From Microbacterium sp. HD4P20 (lineage in GTDB: Bacteria > Actinomycetota > Actinomycetes > Actinomycetales > Microbacteriaceae): DNA of 64,000 bases. This document shows, piece after piece, positions 27,075 through 36,040 of this stretch (the stretch's first letter is position 1; each line of letters starts with the position of its first letter). The position numbers and the translations under genes are program-made. The notes below the pieces were generated by a model. The model searched no databases and was not told the DNA's origin. It saw only the letters and a program-made list of their open reading frames with translations. Location: NCBI RefSeq assembly GCF_019449275.2, contig NZ_JAHZQZ020000014.1, positions 186,001 to 250,000 on the forward strand, in the 5' to 3' direction.

Positions 27075-28576
27075 TCCCTTCCCAGGGTGAAACGCCCGAC
27101 ATCATCGCCGGCGTGCGGCTGACCGGTGTCGCGCGGACCGACCCCTTCGGCGACGAGCCCGTCGATGTGCACCTCTCCGAGGGTGTCGTCGCCGATATCG
27201 CGCCCGCGGGGGCCGTACCGCGGCGCGGACTCGTGCTCGAGGGCGACGGCCACTGGCTGATCCCGGGCCTGTGGGACCACCACGTGCACGTGGTGCAGTG
27301 GGCGCTCGTGGCGCAGCGCGTTGCTCTCGGAGGCGCGACTTCGGCCGCCCAAGCCGCCGCGATCATGGGCTCCGCGGTGCCGCTGCCCGATGGGCGCCGG
27401 GTCGGAACGGGATTTCGCGACGCGCTGTGGGCCGACGCCCCCAGTCTCGCCGCGCTCGACGCGGCGACCGGCGAGACCCCGACCTACTTGATCAACGCCG
27501 ACGTGCACAGCGTGTGGCTGAACTCCGCCGCCCTCCGCCGCGAAGGCTTCGAGCCCGACGGGGTGGGCATGCTCCGGGAAGAGCCGGCGTTCGAGATCTC
27601 CCGCCGGCTCAACGCGCAGCCATCCGAGTCGACCGACCCGCTGGTCGCGCGCATGGCGCACGAGGCCGCGGCCCGCGGCGTGGTCGGCATCGTCGACCTC
27701 GACATGGCGTGGAACGAGGATGCGTGGGTGCGTCGTCTGGCGGGCGGATTCGATGCGCTGCGGGTGTCTTTCGGCATCTATCCCGAGTTCCTCGACCGCG
27801 CTGTCGCCGAAGGGCTTCGGACGGGGGACGCCGCGCGGGGCGCGGAATCCGACCTCGTCCGTGTCGGGCCGCTCAAGGTGATCACCGACGGGTCCCTGGG
27901 CACGCGCACTGCGGCCTGCTCGCGTGCCTACCCCGGCGATCCGCACAATCACGGGGTGCTCACCGTCGACGCCGCGACGCTCGTGGAGCTCATGACCCGC
28001 GCGACCGGCGCCGGCATCGCATCCGCGATCCACGCGATCGGCGACGTGGCCAACTCGCACGCTCTCGACGCGTTCACCGCGACCGGCGCATGGGGCACGA
28101 TCGAGCACGCTCAGTTGGTCGCGCACGCCGACATCCCGCGATTCGGGCGTCTGGGCATCGGCGCCAGCGTGCAGCCCGAGCATGCGCTGGAGGACCGCGA
28201 CCTGACCGACACCATCTGGGCGGACCAGACGGCGCAGCCGTACCCGTTGCGCACCCTCGCCGATTCGGGTGCCACGCTCCTGTTCGGCTCGGACGCGCCC
28301 GTCTCGCCGCTGGATCCGTGGGCGGCGATGGCCTCCGCGGTCTTCCGCACGCGCGACGGCCGTGAGCCCTGGCAGCCGCATCAGAGCCTCGAGCCCGAGA
28401 CCGCGCTGTCGGCCTCGACCCGGGGTGGATCGACGACGCCGGCGCGCATCGAGCCGGGGGACGTCGCCGATCTCGTCCTCTGCGCGCGCGACCCGCTGGG
28501 TGCCGACGAATCCGCGATGCGCAGCATGCCGGTGACCGCGACTCTTCTGGGCGGGCGACTCACGCACCTGGCGTAG
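27071..28576 (+). CDS. Amidohydrolase family protein (YtcJ-like)
   Basis: A 501-residue metal-dependent hydrolase. WLIPGLWDHHVHVVQW carries the HxH metal motif; later KVITDGSLGTRTAACSRAY, AIHAIGDVAN and LLFGSDAPVSPLDPW supply the other ligands and the final Asp. The substrate is unknown. GTG 27071 overlaps the PaiB-like stop as GTGA, so the two form an operon. Confidence 0.9.
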   Translation: MIPSQGETPDIIAGVRLTGVARTDPFGDEPVDVHLSEGVVADIAPAGAVPRRGLVLEGDGHWLIPGLWDHHVHVVQWALVAQRVALGGATSAAQAAAIMGSAVPLPDGRRVGTGFRDALWADAPSLAALDAATGETPTYLINADVHSVWLNSAALRREGFEPDGVGMLREEPAFEISRRLNAQPSESTDPLVARMAHEAAARGVVGIVDLDMAWNEDAWVRRLAGGFDALRVSFGIYPEFLDRAVAEGLRTGDAARGAESDLVRVGPLKVITDGSLGTRTAACSRAYPGDPHNHGVLTVDAATLVELMTRATGAGIASAIHAIGDVANSHALDAFTATGAWGTIEHAQLVAHADIPRFGRLGIGASVQPEHALEDRDLTDTIWADQTAQPYPLRTLADSGATLLFGSDAPVSPLDPWAAMASAVFRTRDGREPWQPHQSLEPETALSASTRGGSTTPARIEPGDVADLVLCARDPLGADESAMRSMPVTATLLGGRLTHLA

Positions 28577-28771
28577 GTCGGTTGCGATGTGCGGGGGTCA
28601 GCCCCCGTGCGGTTCCGGGAGGACGTCGGATGCCGCGCGGGGGCCCAGACGGCGAGGCTGGAGGCACGTGCAGCCACCACCTGCTGTGGCTCGATGACCA
28701 GGGCATGATGGGACAGTTCCCGGTCGTCGATCCGGGCCAGCGGCCCGATTACGCGTCCCGAGGAGAAAGCG
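28577..28771. other. Intergenic stretch, nothing recognised
   Basis: The 195 bases between the amidohydrolase and the sensor kinase hold only a weak 68-residue plus-strand frame of biased composition without an RBS. A Shine-Dalgarno for the kinase (AGGAGAAAG) lies at the right end. Confidence 0.6.
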
Positions 28772-30181
28772 ATGACCACGACCACTGACGCGGAGCGCGC
28801 GCCGCAACCGGCGGGCACCGCCACCCCGGGATTCTGGGCCACCTATACGCAGTGGTGGCTGCGCACACCGGGCAGCGCGCTGTACCTGCTGCTGGTATTC
28901 GTCCTGGCGATGCTCTCGATCGGCGTACTCGCGCCGTTCTTCTGGACCGGGGTGGGCCTGCTCGTCCTGGTGATCGGGCTGCCGCTGGTCGTGCTGAGTC
29001 TGATGATCGCGCGGGGTTTCGGGATCGCCGACCGCTTCCTGCTGCTGGTCACCGGGCTTCCGCGGATCGCCGAGCCGGAGTGGAATCGCGACAAGACGGA
29101 TGCGACGGGTTTCTGGGTCACGCTCACGCGACCGGTGCGCAACGCCCACTACTGGGTCTACCTCATCCACGGCATGATCCTGAACCCGATCGTCAGCACG
29201 ATCTCATTCGCGCTGACGGTCGTCTGGCTCAGCGTGGGGCTGGGCGGCCTCACGTACTGGTTCTGGGGGCTGTTCCTGCCGCGCAACTGGAACGAGGACG
29301 GCTCCGGCGGGGAATGGGGTCACTATGTCGCGGATGCCGTGCCGTGGCTGTTCGGGGGCTGGAACAGCTGGGCCGTCGAGGTGGTGCTCTACCTGATCGC
29401 GGGCGTATTGTTCACCGTCACGATGCCGTGGGTGCTGGGCGGTCTGGCCCGCGCCCACCATGCGATCGCCCACGGGATGCTGGGGCGGTGGGAATCTGAT
29501 GATCTGGCGGCCGAGGTGCGTGCCGAGGTCGCGGCTCGCGGCGCGGCCGTCCACGCCGAAGACGTGGCACTGCGACGACTGGAACGCGACATCCACGACG
29601 GCCCGCAGCAGAGACTCGTGCGCCTGCAGCTGGACCTCGCGGCGCTGGAGCGTCGCGCGGGAGCAGGTGAGACGGGCGCCGCGGCGGATCTGGCCCGCGA
29701 GGCCCGCGAGCACGCGAAGGCCGCATTGGACGAGTTGCGCGCTCTCTCGAGCGGCGTCGCGCCACCCCTCCTGCAGGATCGGGGACTGGCAGCGGCGATC
29801 GACGCGGTGGCGGCGGCATGCCCTCTCCACGTGAACGTCGACGTCGATCCCGTGGTCGATCGCGTCGTGGGCCCGGAAGTCGCACGCACGGTGTACTTCA
29901 TCGTCGCCGAGCTGCTGACGAACGCCGCCAAGCACTCGGCCGCAAGCGCCGTGACGCTCAAGGCGTCGCTGCGGCGACCCTTCCCTACGGCCGCGCCGAC
30001 GCATCTGGACGTGTGGGTCGTAGACAACGGCCGCGGCGGTGCCTTCGCCGCGGGCGGCCACGGCCTGGAGGGGCTTCAGCAGCGGGTCGCCGGCCTGCGC
30101 GGCACCCTGGTGATCGACAGTCCGATCGGTGGCCCGACTTCGGTCGGGGCGCACATCCCGCTGGGTGCGGGGCCGGCATGA
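28772..30181 (+). CDS. Sensor histidine kinase with N-terminal membrane sensor domain
   Basis: A 469-residue protein. The first half holds about five spans in the pattern of the actinobacterial 'sensor domain' (TYTQWWLRTPGSALYLLL, FWVTLTRPVRNAHYWVYLIH). The second half has the HisKA_3 site LRRLERDIHDGPQQRLVRLQ and an ATPase domain (VAELLTNAAKHS and GHGLEGLQQRV). ATG 28772 has RBS AGGAGAAAG. It is coupled to the next regulator by an ATGA overlap. The signal is probably cell-envelope stress but is not shown by the sequence. Confidence 0.93.
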   Translation: MTTTTDAERAPQPAGTATPGFWATYTQWWLRTPGSALYLLLVFVLAMLSIGVLAPFFWTGVGLLVLVIGLPLVVLSLMIARGFGIADRFLLLVTGLPRIAEPEWNRDKTDATGFWVTLTRPVRNAHYWVYLIHGMILNPIVSTISFALTVVWLSVGLGGLTYWFWGLFLPRNWNEDGSGGEWGHYVADAVPWLFGGWNSWAVEVVLYLIAGVLFTVTMPWVLGGLARAHHAIAHGMLGRWESDDLAAEVRAEVAARGAAVHAEDVALRRLERDIHDGPQQRLVRLQLDLAALERRAGAGETGAAADLAREAREHAKAALDELRALSSGVAPPLLQDRGLAAAIDAVAAACPLHVNVDVDPVVDRVVGPEVARTVYFIVAELLTNAAKHSAASAVTLKASLRRPFPTAAPTHLDVWVVDNGRGGAFAAGGHGLEGLQQRVAGLRGTLVIDSPIGGPTSVGAHIPLGAGPA

Positions 30182-30864
30182 GTCATCCGTATCCTGAACG
30201 GATGGCGTCGGCACCCGCACCCCTCCGTGTCGTCCTCGTGGAAGACTCCGTTCTCCTGCGCGAGGGCCTGGTGCGCCTGTTCGACGAGGCCGGCTACGTG
30301 ACGGCAGGAGCCTGGGGCGATGCCGAAGACATCGTGGACCGCGTGCGCCGCGCGCAGGCCGACGTGGCCATCCTCGACGTCCGGCTCCCCCCGGGCTTTC
30401 GCGACGAGGGCATCCGGGCCGCGTTGACCCTCCGCGCGGCGTTTCCCGACGTCGGGATCCTGGTGCTCAGCCAGTACGTGGAGGGTGTATACGCCCGCGA
30501 GCTGCTCGCCGGTGGTGAGGGAGGGGTCGGCTACCTCCTCAAAGACCGCGTCACGTCGCTGGAGGAGTTCACGGATGCCGTCGAACGGGTCCGTGAGCGC
30601 GGCACCGTGCTTGATCCGCTCGTCGTGCAAGGGCTGCTTTCTGCCCGCCCCGACCCGTTGTCGGCGCTGACACCGCGCGAGCGTGACGTCCTCGGGCTCA
30701 TGGCGGAGGGGCGCAGCAACGCGAGCATCGCCGAGCGCCTGTTCATCGGTGTCGGCGCCGTCGAGAAGAACATCAGCGCCATCTTCGCCAAACTCGCGCT
30801 GGAAGAATCCGGCACCGAGCACCGGCGGGTCCTGGCGGTCCTCGCGTTCTTGCAGCACCCCTGA
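30178..30864 (+). CDS. Response regulator, LuxR family
   Basis: A 228-residue regulator: RVVLVEDSVLLREGL, phosphosite VAILDVRLPPGF, GYLLKDRV and a LuxR HTH (LTPRERDVLGLMAEGRSNASI). ATG 30178 overlaps the kinase stop, but ATG 30202 has TATCCT (30190-30195) six bases upstream, so an internal leaderless start is a real alternative. A strong bidirectional terminator follows. Confidence 0.94.
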   Translation: MSHPYPERMASAPAPLRVVLVEDSVLLREGLVRLFDEAGYVTAGAWGDAEDIVDRVRRAQADVAILDVRLPPGFRDEGIRAALTLRAAFPDVGILVLSQYVEGVYARELLAGGEGGVGYLLKDRVTSLEEFTDAVERVRERGTVLDPLVVQGLLSARPDPLSALTPRERDVLGLMAEGRSNASIAERLFIGVGAVEKNISAIFAKLALEESGTEHRRVLAVLAFLQHP

Positions 30865-30866
30865 CA

Positions 30867-30903
30867 GCACGAAGGCCCCCGGCAGTGCCGAGGGCCTTCG
30901 TGC
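30867..30903. terminator. Bidirectional intrinsic terminator
   Basis: GCACGAAGGCCC (30867-30878) pairs perfectly with GGGCCTTCGTGC (30892-30903) around a 13-base loop, between convergent response regulator and dps. Confidence 0.8.
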
Positions 30904-30914
30904 GACGGGTCAGG

Positions 30915-31400
30915 TCACTCCGCGAGGTGGGCGAAAAGGAACCAGCGGTCCTTCTCGAGGCTCTCCTTGATGCCGATCGCGATGTCCTGGCTCGTGAGGT
31001 CGAATTCGTCGAGACCGTCGATGGCCGTCTGCACATCGGCGATCACGGCGTCCATGTCGCCGATCACGCTGCGGATGATCGACTCCCACTGCGTGAATCC
31101 GGCCGGCACCGCCGTCGGCGGCGTCTTCTCGGCGACCGTGGACACACGGGCGTCCACCGGGAGTCCGAGAGCGACGATGCGCTCCGCGGCCTGGTCCGCG
31201 CCGTCCTGGGCGTGCGCCACGACCGAGTCGAGAAGCTCGTGGATCGCGATGAAATTCGCGCCGCGCACATTCCAGTGCGCCTGCTTGCCGTTGACGGCGA
31301 GGGCCTGAAGGCCCAGCACCACGGGGGTGAGGAACTGCGCGGTCGCGGATGCGACGTCGGGATTCGCCGCGGTAGCGGGGATGGTGTTGATCTTCGTCAT
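30915..31400 (-). CDS. dps: Dps family DNA-binding ferritin-like protein
   Basis: A 161-residue Dps: LQALAVNGKQAHWNVRGANF supplies the ferroxidase His, HELLDSVVAHAQDGADQAAERI the acidic ligands, and DLTSQDIAIGIKESLEKDRWFLF the conserved C-terminus. Dodecameric Dps oxidises and stores iron and protects DNA in stationary phase. ATG 31400 has RBS GGAGG eight bases upstream; the longer frame to 31493 is unsupported. Confidence 0.95.
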   Translation of the reverse strand: MTKINTIPATAANPDVASATAQFLTPVVLGLQALAVNGKQAHWNVRGANFIAIHELLDSVVAHAQDGADQAAERIVALGLPVDARVSTVAEKTPPTAVPAGFTQWESIIRSVIGDMDAVIADVQTAIDGLDEFDLTSQDIAIGIKESLEKDRWFLFAHLAE

Positions 31401-31567
31401 ATCTGTCGCCTCCAGCTTGGGGAGGGCCGCTGCGATCGGCGGTCGTCCTCCTGTGAGAGCAACGCTACTCAGGCAACGGCATTCCGCAAGCAAGAGAAGG
31501 CTGGGCTAAACAGGGGTTTCGCCCTGTCGGTTCGAGCGAGCTCCACGACACCGGCTAACGTCGATTC

Positions 31568-33715
31568 GTGCCCTCCGCCGACCATGACCTCGGACCGCAG
31601 CATCTGGACGTTCCCGCCAAGACGGTGACCAAGGAGCCGCGGGACCGATCGCCCGAACACGCCGAGCCCGCGCGGTTCATCCCGCATGTGCAGGGTCTGC
31701 GCGCGATCGCCGTGCTGTGCGTCGTTCTTTACCACTTCTGGCCGGCGCGCTTTCCGGGGGGCTACGTCGGCGTCGACGTCTTCTTCGTGATCTCGGGCTT
31801 TCTCATCACCGCGCATCTCATGCGCGAGCTCACCGCCACCGGCACCGTGCGTCTCGGCCAGTTCTGGGCGCGCCGCGCGCGGCGCCTGCTGCCGGCATCG
31901 CTCCTCGTCCTGCTTTTCTGCGCTGTCGTGGTGATGTCGCCGTACCTCATGCCGACTTCGGCGCTGCCGAACGAAGTGCGCGAGATCCTCGCGTCGACGT
32001 TCTACGTCGAGAACTGGTATCTCGCGCTGACCTCGGCGGACTATCTGAACCACGCCGGCGACCCGACGACCGTCCAGCACTACTGGACGCTGTCGCTCGA
32101 GGAGCAGTTCTACGTCATGTGGCCACTGCTCATGCTGCTGGCGGCGTGGATCGGCGTGAAGTGGCTCCGCGGCGCGCGGCGGCGCGCCGTGCTCGTCACG
32201 CTGGGCATCGTGTCGATCGCGTCCTTTGCGTTCTGCGTCGTGTTCACGATGACCGACCCGGCCCCCGCGTACTTCGTCACCTTCGCGCGCATGTGGCAGT
32301 TCGGTGTGGGGGCGATGATCGCCCTCGTTCCTCTGCTGCGCGTGCGCAACGCGGCGGCGAGCTTCGTGCTGGGGTGGGCCGGGATCCTCGTGCTGGTCTA
32401 CGTCACCTTCAGCTTCGACGGTCAGACCCCGTTCCCCGGGTACATGGCCGCGCTTCCCACGCTCGGCGCCGCCGCCGTGATCGCCGCATCCAACACCGAG
32501 CGGTGGTGGTACCCGACGCGCATTCTCGCGCTGCGCCCCGCACAGTTCGTCGGCGACATCTCGTACTCGCTGTACCTGTGGCACTGGCCACTCATCGTGA
32601 TCGCCCCGTCCGTGCCGTTCTGGGGCCTCACGATCTACCACCGCGTCGCCCTGCTGGCGCTCTGCTTCGTGCTGGCCTGGCTGACGAAGAGATTCGTCGA
32701 AGACCCCGTACGCGGGTGGAAAGTGCTCACGTCGCGCCGGGCACGCGTGACGCTGTGGTCGTCGCTGGCGGCCATGATCGTCGTGGCTCTCGTGGCGTCC
32801 ACGGCGTGGCTCGTGAACGCGCCGCTCTACAACGCGGGCACGCGCGACATCCAGCAGCTTCAGCAGGACCCTCCGGAGTGCTTCGGTGCGGCATCCGTTC
32901 TCGATCCTTCGTGTCAGGGCACCGACTTCGGCGCCTCGATCCTGCCCGCGCCCGGCTTCGCCGGCATCGACAGGCCGAGTGACGAGCAGTGCTTCGTGCA
33001 GCTCACCGACGCTCGGCCCGTCTCCTGCGAGTTCGGCTCGGAGGACCCCGAAGCGCCCCGTGTGGCGCTCGTCGGCGACAGTCACGCCTATCAGCTGCTG
33101 TCGACCTTTCAGCGCATGGCCGACGAGAACGGGTGGCAGCTCGTCACGTGGTTCAAGGGGGCGTGCCCGTGGAACACGACTCCGCTCGCCACGCCCGGTG
33201 CCTTCGGCGACGCCTGCACGCAGTGGCGCAACGGTGTGCAGTCGGCACTTGCCGAGGCCGACCTCGACGCCGTGTTCACGGCCGCCATCGCCACGACCCC
33301 GTACTCGTCTGCGGGCTACGACTCGTCGTACGATGCTGCCGTGGCCGGCTACCGGGATGCGTGGAGCACCGTGACCGATCGGGGCGTCCCGGTGATCACG
33401 GTCGTCGACAACCCGGTGTGGGAGACCGACCCGAACAAGTGCCTGCGCACGCGTGACGTCACCGAATGCGACGCGCCGCGATCGGAGGTGCTGGTGGCAG
33501 AGGACCCGCTGCGGGAGGCGGCATCCGGTCTCGAGAACGTCACGCTCCTCGACTTCACCGATGTGTTCTGCGAGACCGAGTCGTGCTCTCCGGTCGTCGG
33601 GGGAGCGAACGTGTATCGCGACCAGGACCACCTGACCGTGACCTTCGCCGACACGCTCGCGCCCTGGTACACCGAGGCGATTCAGTCCGCTCTCACGAGG
33701 AGTATCGCACCATGA
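31568..33715 (+). CDS. Acyltransferase 3 / SGNH hydrolase fusion protein
   Basis: A 715-residue OafB-like protein. The N-terminal acyltransferase-3 domain starts FIPHVQGLRAIAVLCVVLYH and has about ten spans, with HYWTLSLEEQFY in the middle. After an eleventh span, the extracytoplasmic SGNH domain has VALVGDSHAYQLL and a late DQDHLT (Asp/His pair). Such enzymes O-acylate surface glycans or peptidoglycan. GTG 31568 is preceded by TAACGT at 31556-31561 (leaderless). The gamma-carbonic anhydrase start overlaps its stop. Confidence 0.93.
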   Translation: MPSADHDLGPQHLDVPAKTVTKEPRDRSPEHAEPARFIPHVQGLRAIAVLCVVLYHFWPARFPGGYVGVDVFFVISGFLITAHLMRELTATGTVRLGQFWARRARRLLPASLLVLLFCAVVVMSPYLMPTSALPNEVREILASTFYVENWYLALTSADYLNHAGDPTTVQHYWTLSLEEQFYVMWPLLMLLAAWIGVKWLRGARRRAVLVTLGIVSIASFAFCVVFTMTDPAPAYFVTFARMWQFGVGAMIALVPLLRVRNAAASFVLGWAGILVLVYVTFSFDGQTPFPGYMAALPTLGAAAVIAASNTERWWYPTRILALRPAQFVGDISYSLYLWHWPLIVIAPSVPFWGLTIYHRVALLALCFVLAWLTKRFVEDPVRGWKVLTSRRARVTLWSSLAAMIVVALVASTAWLVNAPLYNAGTRDIQQLQQDPPECFGAASVLDPSCQGTDFGASILPAPGFAGIDRPSDEQCFVQLTDARPVSCEFGSEDPEAPRVALVGDSHAYQLLSTFQRMADENGWQLVTWFKGACPWNTTPLATPGAFGDACTQWRNGVQSALAEADLDAVFTAAIATTPYSSAGYDSSYDAAVAGYRDAWSTVTDRGVPVITVVDNPVWETDPNKCLRTRDVTECDAPRSEVLVAEDPLREAASGLENVTLLDFTDVFCETESCSPVVGGANVYRDQDHLTVTFADTLAPWYTEAIQSALTRSIAP

Positions 33716-34251
33716 CCATCGCACCCGGTGCTTCTGTGCTCACCGCGGCGGGCAGGACGCCCGTCCTGGATCCCACCGCTTTCGTCGCGGCAGGAGCCCG
33801 TGTGGTCGGTGGCGTCACGCTCGGTGCCGGCGCCAGCGTCTGGTACAACGCCGTGCTGCGCGCCGACGGCGACACCATCACGGTGGGTCCTGGGAGCAAC
33901 CTGCAAGACAACGTGTCGGTGCATGTCGACGCGGGGCGCCCGGTCGTCATCGGAGAGAACGTCTCGGTCGGGCACAACGCCGTCGTGCACGGCTGCACCA
34001 TCGGCGACGGCTCGCTGATCGGCATGGGCGCGGTCGTTCTGAACGGGGCTCGGATCGGTTCGGAATGCCTCATCGCCGGTGGTGCCGTGGTGCTCGAGGG
34101 CTCCGAGATCCCCGACGGATCGCTTGTCGCCGGCGTGCCGGCCAAGGTGCGTCGTGAACTCACTGAGGACGAGCGCGACGGACTGCTGCGCAACGCGGAG
34201 CACTACCTGGCGCACATCCAAGAGCACATCGACGCCACACCGGCGGAGTGA
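33712..34251 (+). CDS. Gamma-carbonic anhydrase family protein
   Basis: A 179-residue left-handed beta-helix protein with hexapeptide repeats and the His ligands of the gamma class in VSVHVDAG and ENVSVGHNAVVHGC. Substrates of this family range from CO2 to unknown. ATG 33712 overlaps the acyltransferase stop (ATGA) and the next gene follows after four bases, so three genes are co-transcribed. Confidence 0.92.
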   Translation: MTIAPGASVLTAAGRTPVLDPTAFVAAGARVVGGVTLGAGASVWYNAVLRADGDTITVGPGSNLQDNVSVHVDAGRPVVIGENVSVGHNAVVHGCTIGDGSLIGMGAVVLNGARIGSECLIAGGAVVLEGSEIPDGSLVAGVPAKVRRELTEDERDGLLRNAEHYLAHIQEHIDATPAE

Positions 34252-34255
34252 TCGC

Positions 34256-34618
34256 ATGCGCATCGAGTCGCTGAAGCCCGGGGAGGTCTTCGTCTTCGGC
34301 TCGAACGCGTCGGGGTCGCACGGCGGGGGAGCGGCGAAGTTCGCGCTCGACCGGTTCGGGGCGATCTGGGGACAAGCGGAGGGGTTGCAGGGTCAGTCGT
34401 ACGGCATCGACACGATGTCGGGCCTCGACATCTTGCAAGAGCAGGCGCGGCGATTCCTCGAGTTCGCGCGGGAGCACCCCGAACTGCGTTTCCTCGTGAC
34501 CGAGGTGGGCTGCGGCATCGCCGGATACACCCCCGAGCAGGTCGCCCGTTTCTTCGCCGGCCCGCCCGAGAACGTCGTGCTGCCGAGGTCGTTCCTCGAT
34601 GTGATCACGCGAAGGTGA
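34256..34618 (+). CDS. Small protein resembling the A1S_2505 phage-associated family
   Basis: A 120-residue protein with the phrases EVFVFGSNASGSHGGGAAKFA and LVTEVGCGIAGYTPEQVA. The Gly-rich FGSN...HGGGAA loop recalls nucleotide- or ADP-ribose-binding macro-like folds, and the closest family I recall is annotated only as 'A1S_2505 phage non-structural protein'. The function is unknown. It follows the carbonic anhydrase gene by four bases. Confidence 0.75.
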   Translation: MRIESLKPGEVFVFGSNASGSHGGGAAKFALDRFGAIWGQAEGLQGQSYGIDTMSGLDILQEQARRFLEFAREHPELRFLVTEVGCGIAGYTPEQVARFFAGPPENVVLPRSFLDVITRR

Positions 34619-34624
34619 GCCCGT

Positions 34625-35533
34625 TCAGACCGTCGAACCGCCCTTGGGTTCAGGGTGGTGCCTTCCGCGGTGCACCTCGTACAGTCGCACGTGCCCCGGC
34701 CATTGCGGGTCGTTCAGGATCGGCCGGTCGTCCATGAACAGCCGGATGACGTGGGCGAGCTGGTCGGGGTGGCTGAAGTTGATCGCGTGCGCGGCGCCCT
34801 CCAGCAGCACGACGAGCACATGGCTGTCGGTCTGGCTCGCGACTTCGTCGACGCGGTGGGCGTGGGGGAGCAGCGGATCCCTCTCGCCGAGCACGACGAG
34901 CGTCGGAATGCGCATCTCGAGCAGACGCTGGAGGCTCGGGTATCGCGTCAGTGCCCTGAACAGTCGCATCGTGCTGGGGACGCCGAAGCGCACGTAGTCC
35001 GGCACCGCGACCCGCGCCATCCGCGTGGGCTCGCGTATCGCATCCGCGGACAGTTGCCCGATCGCCCGCCGAAGCGGCTGATTGTGCAGGCCGCCGGCCG
35101 GCGAGACGAGCACGGCTCGATCGATGCGTTCGGGGTAGTGGTGCGCGAACTCGATGATGACGGGGCATCCCATCGAGTTGCCCACGAGCGTCGCCTTCTC
35201 GACGCCGCGATCATCGAAGAATGACGCCGTCGCGTGCGCCAGGTCCGGGATGTCGAGCATGTCCTTGCGCTTGCCGCTGCGTCCGAACCCGGGTAGGTCG
35301 GGGACGAAGGTATGGAAGTCGTCCGCGAGCCGCTCGGCAGTCGGCAGCAGATAGCGGCCCGAGAGCCCGAAGCCGTGGATGTGCGCCATGACCCGCCCGT
35401 CGACGGGAGGGCGCGGCGACTCTCGGTAGAACACGTCGACGCCGTCGATCCGCGTCCACCTCTCGGCCAGCGCGGACGCGGGCCGGCGTGGCAGCTTGCG
35501 CGGCTTCGGCGGCCGGGACGGCGAAGTGCTCAT
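34625..35533 (-). CDS. Alpha/beta hydrolase
   Basis: A 302-residue hydrolase: oxyanion segment AHIHGFGLSGRYLLP, nucleophile elbow LVGNSMGCP (Ser), acid LGERDPLLP and catalytic His in EGAAHAINFSHP. It resembles the meta-cleavage/2-hydroxymuconate hydrolase type but the substrate is not predictable. ATG 35533 (MSTSPSRPPKP) is chosen; longer starts lack support. It is the last chromosomal gene before the integrated element. Confidence 0.9.
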   Translation of the reverse strand: MSTSPSRPPKPRKLPRRPASALAERWTRIDGVDVFYRESPRPPVDGRVMAHIHGFGLSGRYLLPTAERLADDFHTFVPDLPGFGRSGKRKDMLDIPDLAHATASFFDDRGVEKATLVGNSMGCPVIIEFAHHYPERIDRAVLVSPAGGLHNQPLRRAIGQLSADAIREPTRMARVAVPDYVRFGVPSTMRLFRALTRYPSLQRLLEMRIPTLVVLGERDPLLPHAHRVDEVASQTDSHVLVVLLEGAAHAINFSHPDQLAHVIRLFMDDRPILNDPQWPGHVRLYEVHRGRHHPEPKGGSTV

Positions 35534-35737
35534 GGCGACTCCTGAAGGCGAGGTCATTGCCGTACCCAGTGTGGCGCGTGCGTCACGTCGCCCGATAGTG
35601 CGGATCGCGTGATCTTGGAGGCACGAGATGACCGGAAGCGGCCGCCGCGCCCCGGAGCCCATCGTTCGGACGGCATCCAACGCGAATGCCCCGTCAGGGC
35701 GACCTTCGGCCGGCCGAACGGGGCAGTGGAGGGATGC

Positions 35738-35771
35738 CGGGAATCGAACCCGCACCATCAGTTTGGAAGAC
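35738..35771. repeat. attL: tRNA-Gly 3' remnant
   Basis: The 34 bases from CGGGAATCG to GGAAGAC are identical to 48655-48688. Outside the core the left copy reads GGGATGC where the intact gene reads GGGGATGA, so one acceptor base is missing and the remnant cannot make a tRNA. Confidence 0.92.
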
Positions 35772-35787
35772 GTGTCGGCCCACCTGT

Positions 35788-35800
35788 TAGCCGTTACAGC
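35788..35800 (-). repeat. Putative integrase arm-type site, left copy
   Basis: The minus-strand reading is GCTGTAACGGCTA, identical to 47390-47402 on the plus strand. It lies 17 bases inside the left att core. Confidence 0.55.
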
Positions 35801-36040
35801 CCGCAAGTTTCCGCGAGTTTCGATCGGCTCGGTTACCGAATCCGTGCCCAATCAGATGCGTCTAGGGGCATGCGTCGGGCACGAAAGTCGGACTTTCAAA
35901 CCCCACCGGGTCAGCCCGTCGAAAGGTCACCCGGTGACTAACGCTCACCGTCTTCTTGTGCGGATGCCGTGCGACAGTTATGTCCCACGAATCGACGTGT
36001 CGGCGAGATGTCCCACGACTCGCTATGACAACCTGAACGC

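Larger units (their letters stand above)
35534..36040. other. Intergenic: tRNA-Gly remnant and left end of integrated element
   Basis: No convincing gene. It holds a complex hairpin (GCCCCGT, 35692-35698, with ACGGGGC, 35718-35724, enclosing TTCGGCCGGCCGAA) that looks like the old terminator of the tRNA-Gly gene, the tRNA remnant/attL (35738-35771), a putative integrase arm site (35788-35800), the palindrome GAAAGTCGGACTTTC (35883-35897) and two copies of TGTCCCACGA (35981 and 36009). Confidence 0.75.

Noticed and set aside
28582..28788. 68-residue plus-strand frame before the sensor kinase
   Set aside because: No RBS or -10 spacing, biased composition, and it overlaps the kinase start.
31510..31527. 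Small hairpin ACAGGG/CCCTGT upstream of the acyltransferase
   Set aside because: A 6-bp stem with no U-run and no conserved context; not enough to call.
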